From assembly GCA_028870615.1 (NCBI GenBank), contig JAGWPH010000093.1:1-7532 (forward strand): a stretch of 7,532 nucleotides of DNA. The letters are read 5' to 3'. A program made the position numbers and the translations under genes. This document shows positions 1-5,212 of this stretch, in pieces. Source of the stretch: Betaproteobacteria bacterium. Lineage in GTDB: Bacteria > Pseudomonadota > Gammaproteobacteria > Burkholderiales > Ferrovaceae. The notes below the pieces were generated by a model that was not told where the DNA came from, made no database searches, and was given only the letters and a program-made list of their open reading frames with translations. Each line of letters starts with the position of its first letter. The first letter of the stretch is position 1.

Positions 1-1
1 C

Positions 2-349
2 GAGGCCATTTTTATGGGCGTCAATGCGCTGGATTACAGCGGCTATCCTGACTGCCGCCCGGAGTACATTCATAGTTATGAAGCCATGGCCAACCTGGCT
101 ACGCGCGCGGGCGTGGAAGGCCATCATCGGCTGAAGATTCATACCCCCCTCATGACGTTCACCAAAGCCCGGATCATTCGCGAGGGTCTGCGCCTGGGCG
201 TGGACTACAGCCAAACCTCCAGCTGCTACGATCCGGCACCCGATGGTCGTCCCTGTGGCCGTTGCGATTCCTGCCAGTTGCGCGCGCGCGGATTCAGTGA
301 GGTGGGTGTGCCCGATCCGTTGTATCAGCGTTATGGCATGACCCCATGA
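2..349 (+). CDS. queC: 7-cyano-7-deazaguanine (preQ0) synthase QueC, 3' part
   Basis: This is the C-terminal part of QueC; the gene starts upstream of the window and the frame is open from base 2. QueC converts 7-carboxy-7-deazaguanine to preQ0 using ATP and ammonia, the last step before the queuosine branch. Visible family marks are the [15 protein letters not shown] segment, the [12 protein letters not shown] segment, and a C-terminal zinc site with four cysteines spaced C-x9-C-x2-C-x2-C (SSC...RPCGRCDSC). The chain ends shortly after this site, as is normal for QueC. The stop codon overlaps the next gene's start in an ATGA arrangement, which suggests translational coupling. The N-terminal ATP-binding loop is outside the window, so intactness of the whole protein cannot be judged. 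Confidence 0.96.
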   Translation, partial: EAIFMGVNALDYSGYPDCRPEYIHSYEAMANLATRAGVEGHHRLKIHTPLMTFTKARIIREGLRLGVDYSQTSSCYDPAPDGRPCGRCDSCQLRARGFSEVGVPDPLYQRYGMTP

Positions 350-1404
350 AGCCGCAGCTTTCTCATTGGGCTGCCGCAAGTTTTGAAGCGGCCCGTCGGT
401 TGTCCGGGCCCGCCGCGGACAGGCGCAGCCGTCATTTGCATGGACATAGCTTTCGGGTGGAAGTACGCGCTGTATTGGATCGGGGTTGGGGGGGGTTGGC
501 GGGCGCCGAGTCGCATGCCTTGCAACTGCGCCTGCAGGAACTCGTCTCGATACTCGACTATGGCGATCTCAACAAGCGGATGGCCAACCCCAGCGACGCG
601 CATCTCGTGCACTGGATTGCCCAGCGCCTGGCGTTGCCGGAGATTTCACGCCTGCACCTGTGGGCGGGACCCGCTCAGGGGGCAACACGCGATACCCAGG
701 GCCGTGTGCATTGCTGGCGGCGTGACCGGTTTGAGTCAGCGCATCGGTTGCCGCATGTGCCTGCGGGTCATAAATGCGGACGCATGCACGGACACGGATT
801 CGAAGCTATGTTGTGGGCCGGGGACATAGGGGGTGAAGACATTGGGCAAGCCTGGGCACCGCTGCGGCAGCAACTGCATCTGGCCTGTCTCAACGACATT
901 GCAGGGCTTGAAAATCCTACCTCCGAAAGGCTTTCCAGCTGGATCTGGCATCAGATGATTGGCAGCATCCCGACGCTGTCGGCGGTGATGGTCTTTGAAA
1001 CGGCCAGCTGCGGTGCGGTATTCGATGGGCAGCGCTATCACATCTGGAAGGACCGGGGTTTTGACAGTGCGACGCGTTTCGCGGCAGCGCCTGTGAATGA
1101 CGCACGCCACCGGCTGCATGGACATACCTACACCTTGCGGCTGGGGCTCTCAGGCCCGCTCGATGCGGTCATGGGTTGGGCCGTGGATTTCGGCGACGTA
1201 AAATCACTGTTCTCACCGGTGTTCCGGCAACTGGACCACGTCGCATTACACGAAGTGCTTCCCGCTGGCGATACCACGGCAATCGCACACTGGATTCACA
1301 CGCGGGCCATGCCGCTGTTGCCGGCCCTTGATCGCGTTTCCCTGTTCGATACGCCCGCCACCGGTGCCGTGTTGAGTTGGGGTCAGACCTCCGTGGCCGG
1401 CTGA
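346..1404 (+). CDS. Three-domain QueD/6-carboxytetrahydropterin synthase-like protein
   Basis: This 352-residue protein sits where queD belongs between queC and queE. Ordinary QueD is about 120 residues; here three related units follow one another, at about 8-115, 125-235 and 236-345. Each has an F-x-x-A-x-R opening and an HGH motif (32-34, 148-150, 258-260). Domain 2 keeps the third zinc His (H133), the catalytic Cys (C144), NPT (190-192) and the substrate-binding Glu (E218), but its LDH motif reads LHL (177-179). Domain 3 keeps VDFGD and LDH (D297-H298) but has T243 for the zinc His, R254 for Cys and D335 for Glu. Domain 1 has R17, S28, LDY (70-72) and A107 at these places. QueD makes 6-carboxytetrahydropterin from dihydroneopterin triphosphate. 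I infer that this protein does the same with one composite site. The alternative is a diverged structural or regulatory paralogue. The start overlaps the queC stop by 4 bases. Confidence 0.88.
   Translation: MKPQLSHWAAASFEAARRLSGPAADRRSRHLHGHSFRVEVRAVLDRGWGGLAGAESHALQLRLQELVSILDYGDLNKRMANPSDAHLVHWIAQRLALPEISRLHLWAGPAQGATRDTQGRVHCWRRDRFESAHRLPHVPAGHKCGRMHGHGFEAMLWAGDIGGEDIGQAWAPLRQQLHLACLNDIAGLENPTSERLSSWIWHQMIGSIPTLSAVMVFETASCGAVFDGQRYHIWKDRGFDSATRFAAAPVNDARHRLHGHTYTLRLGLSGPLDAVMGWAVDFGDVKSLFSPVFRQLDHVALHEVLPAGDTTAIAHWIHTRAMPLLPALDRVSLFDTPATGAVLSWGQTSVAG
482..503 (+). other. G-rich tract with potential quadruplex and a G8 run
   Basis: Four runs of at least three G can be picked here (482-485, 488-490, 493-495, 501-503), separated by TT, GG and TTGGC, and 488-495 is an uninterrupted run of eight G. 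The tract encodes the Gly/Trp-rich loop around residues 46-53 of the three-domain QueD-like protein. Such a sequence can fold as a G-quadruplex on the coding strand, and G8 is a possible slippage site. Neither behaviour can be shown from sequence alone. Confidence 0.35.
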
Positions 1405-1405
1405 G

Positions 1406-2044
1406 ATGGCCTATACCGTCAAGGAAATCTATTTGACCCTGCAAGGGGAAGGGATCAACGCAGGACGCGCGGCCGTATTTTGCCGGTTTGCCGGGTGCAA
1501 CTTGTGGAGCGGGCGCGAAGCGGATCGACCCAGCGCCGTGTGCAATTTTTGCGATACCGATTTTGTGGGCACGGACGGGGAAGGGGGCGGTCGTTTTGAA
1601 ACGGCCGACGCCCTGGCGCAGGCCATTTCCAGGATTTGGGGTCCGGCCCCAACCGCTTCACACCGTCTGGTGGTCTTGACGGGCGGCGAACCCCTGCTAC
1701 AGGTGGACGAGCCCCTGGTCAATGCGCTGCATGCGCTCGGTTTGGAGATTGCTGTGGAAACCAACGGAACGCAACCTGCCCCGGCCGGGCTGGACTGGAT
1801 TTGCGTCAGCCCCAAGGCGGGGGCGCCGGTGGTGCTGCGGTCAGGGGATGAGCTGAAACTGGTGTTCCCCCAGGCCGGGTTGTCCCCGCAGGATTTCGAG
1901 GGGTTCGATTTCCGGCATTTTTTACTGCAACCCATGGATGGGCCGCAGCAGGCGCAGCATACCGCGCTGGCCGTGGCTTACTGCCGCACGCATCCGCGCT
2001 GGCGACTCAGTGTCCAGACGCATAAATTGCTGGGACTCCCCTGA
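1406..2044 (+). CDS. queE: 7-carboxy-7-deazaguanine synthase QueE (radical SAM)
   Basis: QueE is the radical-SAM enzyme that contracts 6-carboxytetrahydropterin, the QueD product, to 7-carboxy-7-deazaguanine, which QueC then uses. The 212-residue protein starts one base after the preceding stop. It shows the TLQGEG opening (11-16) and an iron-sulfur site with C31, C46 and C49, spaced C-x14-C-x2-C. This is the expanded form known from proteobacterial QueE rather than the classic CX3CX2C. SAM- and substrate-side motifs are TGGEP (92-96), ETNGT (118-122), VSPK (134-137) and LQPMDG (174-179). The C-terminal SVQTHKLLG is also typical. Length and motifs are complete, so the enzyme should be functional. 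Co-transcription with queC and the QueD-like gene is almost certain from the spacing. Confidence 0.97.
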   Translation: MAYTVKEIYLTLQGEGINAGRAAVFCRFAGCNLWSGREADRPSAVCNFCDTDFVGTDGEGGGRFETADALAQAISRIWGPAPTASHRLVVLTGGEPLLQVDEPLVNALHALGLEIAVETNGTQPAPAGLDWICVSPKAGAPVVLRSGDELKLVFPQAGLSPQDFEGFDFRHFLLQPMDGPQQAQHTALAVAYCRTHPRWRLSVQTHKLLGLP

Positions 2045-2050
2045 TAAAAT
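2042..2050 (+). promoter_or_regulatory. Probable extended -10 promoter for rppH
   Basis: TGATAAAAT fits the extended -10 form TGn-TATAAT with one mismatch, and its TGA is also the queE stop codon. No good -35 lies 16-18 bases upstream, as usual for extended -10 promoters. A second weak option is TTGCTG (2027-2032), 17 bases, TATGAA (2050-2055). The surrounding 2042-2080 is AT-rich compared with the flanking genes, which fits a promoter feeding rppH. Confidence 0.45.
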
Positions 2051-2093
2051 ATGAAACAATGGGTTGAAATAAGATCAAGGTTGGTGGTGCGTC

Positions 2094-2624
2094 ATGATCG
2101 ACAGGGATGGATACCGTGCCAATGTAGGCATCATTCTGTGCAATGCCAAAAACGAGGTGTTCTGGGCCAAGCGCGTTCGCGAACACGCCTGGCAATTTCC
2201 GCAGGGCGGAATCAAGCACGGCGAGACCCCTGAACAGGCAATGTACCGGGAGTTGACCGAAGAAACCGGTCTCAAACCGGAACATGTCCGGATCTTGGGA
2301 CGGACGCGCAATTGGTTGCGTTACGAGGTGCCTGAACAATGGTTGCGCCGGGACTGGCGCGGCAATTATCGTGGCCAAAAGCAGATCTGGTACCTGCTGC
2401 GCCTTGTGGGGCGCGACACCGATGTGTCCCTGCGCGCCACACCACAACCCGAATTCGACGCCTGGCGTTGGCACGACTACTGGATTCCCCTGGACAGCGT
2501 GATCGAATTTAAGCGTGAAGTCTATCAACTGGCCTTGAAGGAGCTCTCCACCTTCCTGCGCCCGGACCCGCCTCGTTCGCAGGCTTCGAAGGAAACACGG
2601 CCCTCCGGGCAACACAGTTCTTGA
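2094..2624 (+). CDS. rppH: RNA pyrophosphohydrolase RppH (Nudix family)
   Basis: RppH removes pyrophosphate from the 5' end of triphosphorylated transcripts, which opens them to RNase E-dependent decay. The protein has 176 residues, the same as E. coli RppH. It begins [15 protein letters not shown], the family's usual N-terminus, which supports this start. The Nudix box is complete at residues 38-60: G38, E44, R52-E53, E56-E57 and G59, with the metal-binding REL-TEE core. WQFPQGG precedes it, and the downstream segment with RNWLRYEVP and GQKQIWYLL also matches RppH rather than other Nudix enzymes. The C-terminal 20 residues are polar and low in conservation, as expected. A weak purine-rich stretch precedes the start. 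The gene is separated by 49 bases from queE and is probably a transcription unit of its own. Confidence 0.96.
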   Translation: MIDRDGYRANVGIILCNAKNEVFWAKRVREHAWQFPQGGIKHGETPEQAMYRELTEETGLKPEHVRILGRTRNWLRYEVPEQWLRRDWRGNYRGQKQIWYLLRLVGRDTDVSLRATPQPEFDAWRWHDYWIPLDSVIEFKREVYQLALKELSTFLRPDPPRSQASKETRPSGQHSS

Positions 2625-2650
2625 CACCGGACGGGCACTATTTGTAGACT
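2621..2650 (+). promoter_or_regulatory. Sigma-70-type promoter of the rubrerythrin operon
   Basis: A perfect -35 hexamer TTGACA (2621-2626) overlaps the rppH stop codon. A -10-like TAGACT (2645-2650, 4 of 6 matches) follows after 18 bases. Transcription would start near 2657, leaving a leader of about 55 bases. The weak -10 and long spacer are consistent with a promoter that depends on a regulator. Confidence 0.55.
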
Positions 2651-2674
2651 GTCTATGTTTAGACAAAGTCTAAA
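2645..2674. promoter_or_regulatory. Tandem palindromic operator upstream of rubrerythrin
   Basis: Two inverted repeats share the half-site TAGAC/GTCTA. The first is TAGAC-T-GTCTA (2645-2655). The second is TTTAGAC-AAA-GTCTAAA (2658-2674), with perfect 7-base arms. Together they cover the -10 element and the predicted transcription start, the position of a repressor operator. The regulator is unknown. A Fur/PerR- or Rrf2-type iron or redox sensor is a natural guess for a rubrerythrin gene, but the motif does not match a consensus I can name. Confidence 0.6.
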
Positions 2675-2697
2675 AACCAATCTGTCATTTGACCCAT

Positions 2698-2704
2698 TGA
2701 GGAG
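2698..2704 (+). promoter_or_regulatory. Strong ribosome binding site of rubrerythrin
   Basis: TGAGGAG lies 6 bases before the ATG at 2711. It is the strongest Shine-Dalgarno sequence in the window, suggesting high translation of rubrerythrin once transcribed. Confidence 0.75.
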
Positions 2705-2710
2705 TACGCC

Positions 2711-3130
2711 ATGAAGCTTGCCGGAACCCAAACCCACGAAAATCTGAAAGCCGCGTTTGCCGGTGAATCCCAGGCAAACCGCCGTTACCTGTATTTCGCA
2801 GCCAAAGCGGATGTTGAAGGTCAAAATGACGTGGCTGCCGTTTTCCGCTCCACCGCCGAAGGCGAAACGGGGCACGCCCATGGCCATCTGGAATATATGG
2901 AAGCCGTAGGCGACCCGGCGACGGGCCTGCCCATTGGCAGCAGTCGCCTGAATCTGAAAGCAGCCATCGAAGGCGAGACCCATGAGTACACCGACATGTA
3001 CCCGGGGATGGCCAAGACGGCGCGTGCAGAAGGCTTCGACGAAATTGCAGACTGGTTCGAGACATTGGCCAAGGCCGAACGCTCCCACGCCAACCGCTTC
3101 ACCCAGGCCCTCGCTGCCCTGGTGGATTAA
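2711..3130 (+). CDS. Rubrerythrin-family diiron protein lacking the rubredoxin domain
   Basis: This 139-residue protein is the four-helix diiron part of rubrerythrin. Rubrerythrins reduce hydrogen peroxide to water in the cytoplasm and protect iron-sulfur enzymes. Likely iron ligands are E19 (in GES), E52 and H55 (ExxH), the E87/E89/E92 group in EGETHEY, and E123 and H126 (ERSH), with Y27 and Y93 near the expected positions. Classic rubrerythrin is about 190 residues with a C-terminal CxxC...CxxC rubredoxin domain. That domain is absent and the protein contains no cysteine, so electrons must come from another protein. The Fe-S protein encoded next is a plausible donor, but this is inference. 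Expression is probably controlled by the palindromic operator in front. A ferritin-like storage role is less likely given the motif pattern. Confidence 0.93.
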   Translation: MKLAGTQTHENLKAAFAGESQANRRYLYFAAKADVEGQNDVAAVFRSTAEGETGHAHGHLEYMEAVGDPATGLPIGSSRLNLKAAIEGETHEYTDMYPGMAKTARAEGFDEIADWFETLAKAERSHANRFTQALAALVD

Positions 3131-3143
3131 AGTGGCTTGAATC

Positions 3144-3172
3144 TTCCGGGACCCGCGCCGGGCCCCGGGGAA
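3144..3172 (+). terminator. GC-rich stem-loop after rubrerythrin (attenuator or mRNA-stability hairpin)
   Basis: TTCC (3144-3147) pairs with GGAA (3169-3172). GGG (3148-3150) pairs with CCC (3164-3166) and CCC (3152-3154) with GGG (3160-3162), around a five-base loop GCGCC, with one A/C mismatch and a two-G bulge. No T-run follows, so it is not a standard intrinsic terminator. Placed 14 bases after the rubrerythrin stop, it may act as a partial terminator or protect the rubrerythrin message. Confidence 0.45.
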
Positions 3173-3223
3173 TGGAATGAGCAATGGCAACGCTTTCGGG
3201 TCAAGGCCCGGGTTGCCTCAAGA

Positions 3224-3228
3224 AGAGG
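3224..3228 (+). promoter_or_regulatory. Ribosome binding site fixing the Fe-S protein start
   Basis: AGAGG ends 7 bases before the ATG at 3236, within a longer purine stretch. The alternative in-frame TTG at 3137 has no comparable site and would place the GC-rich hairpin inside the coding region. This supports the ATG start. Confidence 0.6.
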
Positions 3229-3235
3229 CTTGGCC

Positions 3236-4561
3236 ATGTCTAGAGAAGGCAATCTGGAAGCTCCAACGCGGCATCCGCTCGACTGGAAATCCCCGGACTT
3301 TTACGACCACGCCAAAACCGAAGCAGAGATGGAACGGATCTTTGACATCTGTCATGGATGCCGCCGTTGCTTCAACTTGTGTCATGCGTTTCCCCTGTTA
3401 TTTGACGCAGTGGATGAGGCAGGCGGTGGCGAATTGCATGGTGTGCCAGAAACCGTATTGTGGGATGTGGTGGATCAATGCTACCTGTGCGACATGTGTT
3501 TCATGACCAAGTGTCCTTACACCCCGCCGCATCCTTTCAATCTGGATTTCCCGCATACCATGCTGCGTGCCAAGGCAGTGCAGTTTAAGGAAGGCAAACC
3601 GAACTTCAGGGACAGGCTGCTCACCAGCACGGATGCTTTGGGCCGGCTGGCTTCGATTCCGGTGGTTGTGCAGATGGTCAATGCCGTCAACAACAACGGC
3701 GTGACGCGGGTGCTGATGGACAAGACGCTGGGCATCCATCGCGAGCGCAAGTTGCCCACCTATACTTCGGCAACCTTCCGCAAGCATGCGGCGCCACGCG
3801 ACGACTTTCCGGTGCGCGATGGTCCACAGACGCCGGGCAAGGTGGTGGTGTATTCCACGTGCTACATCAACTACAACGAACCTGGCATTGGCCTGGATCT
3901 GCTCAAGGTGCTCGCGCATAACGAGATCCCCGCACGCCTTCTGGAAAAGGAAGCCTGTTGCGGCATGCCCAAACTGGAATTGGGGGATCTTGAAAGTGTG
4001 GCTGCCCTCAAGGAAAAAAATATTCCGCTGCTGGCCGAGGTGGCTCGCGCCGGCTACGCCATCATGACCCCGATCCCTTCCTGCACGTTGATGTTCAAAC
4101 AGGAGCTCCCGCTGATGTACCCGGAAGATGCGGAGGTGAAGGCAGTGGCAGAAGCCATGTTCGACCCTTTTGAATACCTGTCGTTGCGTCACGCCGAAGG
4201 CCTGCTCAAAACCGATTTCACCCAGCCGCTGGGCCGCGTGGCCTACCACGTGCCCTGTCACCTGCGCGTACAGAACATTGGCCTCAAGACCAAGGAATTG
4301 CTGCAGCGGGTTCCCGATACCACGATCCACACCGTGGAGCGTTGTGCGGGCCACGATGGAACCTGGGGGGTCAAGAGCGAACACTTCGAGATGTCCATGA
4401 AAATTGGCCGCCCGGTGTTCAACCGGATGAAGGAAGAGGACCCGGACTATGTCAGCTCGGACTGCCCCATTGCTTCGCGGCATATTCTGCAGGGCATGAA
4501 GGAGGAGCATGACAAGGAACATCCCATCTCGCTCTTGCGCATTGCTTACGGATTGAAATGA
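3236..4561 (+). CDS. HdrD/GlpC-like (Fe-S)-binding CCG-domain protein
   Basis: From the ATG at 3236 the protein has 441 residues; the frame stays open up to a TTG at 3137. Cytoplasmic proteins of this type pass electrons between a donor and a redox partner. The N-terminal half carries two [4Fe-4S] motifs: C39, C42, C45, C49 (CX2CX2CX3C) and C82, C85, C88, C93 (CX2CX2CX4CP). The C-terminal half has two cysteine-rich CCG-type units as in heterodisulfide reductase HdrB/HdrD and GlpC. The first uses C209, C241-C242-G and C283. The second uses C341, C370 and C410, with CAGHDG where a CCG would be expected, so one ligand is changed. No membrane segment or signal peptide is visible. It lies between rubrerythrin and DUF3501 and ends four bases before the latter. 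I infer a role in electron supply to rubrerythrin. The substrate is unknown, and a glycolate or glycerol-3-phosphate dehydrogenase partner is not encoded here. Confidence 0.88.
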   Translation: MSREGNLEAPTRHPLDWKSPDFYDHAKTEAEMERIFDICHGCRRCFNLCHAFPLLFDAVDEAGGGELHGVPETVLWDVVDQCYLCDMCFMTKCPYTPPHPFNLDFPHTMLRAKAVQFKEGKPNFRDRLLTSTDALGRLASIPVVVQMVNAVNNNGVTRVLMDKTLGIHRERKLPTYTSATFRKHAAPRDDFPVRDGPQTPGKVVVYSTCYINYNEPGIGLDLLKVLAHNEIPARLLEKEACCGMPKLELGDLESVAALKEKNIPLLAEVARAGYAIMTPIPSCTLMFKQELPLMYPEDAEVKAVAEAMFDPFEYLSLRHAEGLLKTDFTQPLGRVAYHVPCHLRVQNIGLKTKELLQRVPDTTIHTVERCAGHDGTWGVKSEHFEMSMKIGRPVFNRMKEEDPDYVSSDCPIASRHILQGMKEEHDKEHPISLLRIAYGLK

Positions 4562-4565
4562 AATC

Positions 4566-5150
4566 ATGCCTGCCATCACTCGCCAAAGCCTGATGACCCT
4601 TGAAGCCTATGCGCGTGAGCGTAAGCAGTTCCGTACCGGTGTCATCGCCCATAAACGAACCCGCACCCTGCATCTGGGCGAGCACGTGACGCTGTTGTTC
4701 GAGGATGAGCTCACCATGCGTTATCAGGTGCAGGAGATGTTGCGCATCGAACGCATCTTTGAAGAGGAGGGCATTCAGGATGAACTGGACACCTACAATC
4801 CGCTCATTCCCGATGGCAGCAACTGGAAGGCCACCCTGCTGGTGGAGTACGAGGACCTGGTGGAACGGGCGCGCATGCTGGGGCGATTGAAAGGGATTGA
4901 AAACTGCATCTGGATGCAAGTGGGAGGCCACACACGGATCACACCCATTGCGGATGAAGATCTGGAGCGCCAGAATGAAACCAAGACCTCCACCGTGCAT
5001 TTTCTGCGTTATGAATTGACCGGGGCCATGATTGCATCCCTGCGAACAGGGGCGGTCCTCGGTGCCGGTGTAGACCACCCGGCCTACCAGGCCGAGGTCG
5101 CCGCTGTGCCCGAACCTTTGCGCCGGTCGCTGCTGGCAGATTTGAGTTAG
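4566..5150 (+). CDS. DUF3501 family protein of unknown function
   Basis: The 194-residue protein belongs to DUF3501, which has no established activity. It opens with TRQSLMTLEAYARER and contains the family's core at about 37-90: LGEHVTLLFEDELTMRYQ, then EMLRIERIFEEEGI, then a YNPLIPDG segment. It is soluble and rich in Glu and Arg, with one cysteine (C114), so it is unlikely to bind an iron-sulfur cluster itself. The C-terminal part (about 140-175) has a conserved-looking HFLRYEL stretch. The start lies 4 bases after the Fe-S protein's stop with no strong ribosome site, so translation is probably coupled. Such genes are usually found beside this type of Fe-S protein and rubrerythrin, which points to a joint redox-stress role, by context only. 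Confidence 0.88.
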   Translation: MPAITRQSLMTLEAYARERKQFRTGVIAHKRTRTLHLGEHVTLLFEDELTMRYQVQEMLRIERIFEEEGIQDELDTYNPLIPDGSNWKATLLVEYEDLVERARMLGRLKGIENCIWMQVGGHTRITPIADEDLERQNETKTSTVHFLRYELTGAMIASLRTGAVLGAGVDHPAYQAEVAAVPEPLRRSLLADLS

Positions 5151-5171
5151 GGATCAGCCCGCAACTGCCTT

Positions 5172-5177
5172 TATAAT
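5172..5177 (+). promoter_or_regulatory. -10 element of the probable glmS promoter
   Basis: A perfect TATAAT sits 36 bases before the glmS ATG in the 62-base gap after the DUF3501 gene. No convincing -35 is seen at 16-18 bases; TTAGGG (5147-5152) at 19 bases is weak. AAGG (5199-5202) may serve as the ribosome site, 10 bases before the ATG. glmS is probably transcribed from here as well as by read-through. Confidence 0.45.
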
Positions 5178-5212
5178 GGGCGTTTGAATTTCTCCAACAA
5201 GGCAAACGCGAT

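Noticed and set aside
383..829. Alternative forward frame of 148 codons inside the QueD-like gene
   Set aside because: The other frame carries three sets of conserved HGH motifs and joins queC and queE precisely; this one is Cys/Arg-rich shadow sequence.
2007..3190. Two reverse-strand open frames of about 220 codons opposite rppH and rubrerythrin
   Set aside because: They cross the promoter/operator region and lie opposite two confirmed genes; no motif supports them.
3398..4579. Long reverse-strand open frame of 393 codons opposite the Fe-S protein gene
   Set aside because: It mirrors a well-supported gene, has no recognisable family or ribosome site, and its composition is rich in His, Gln and Arg as expected of an antisense shadow in GC-rich DNA.
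5176..5212. Possible glmS ribozyme/riboswitch in the glmS leader
   Set aside because: The leader after the predicted start is under 40 bases, far too short for the ribozyme, which is typical of Gram-positive bacteria.
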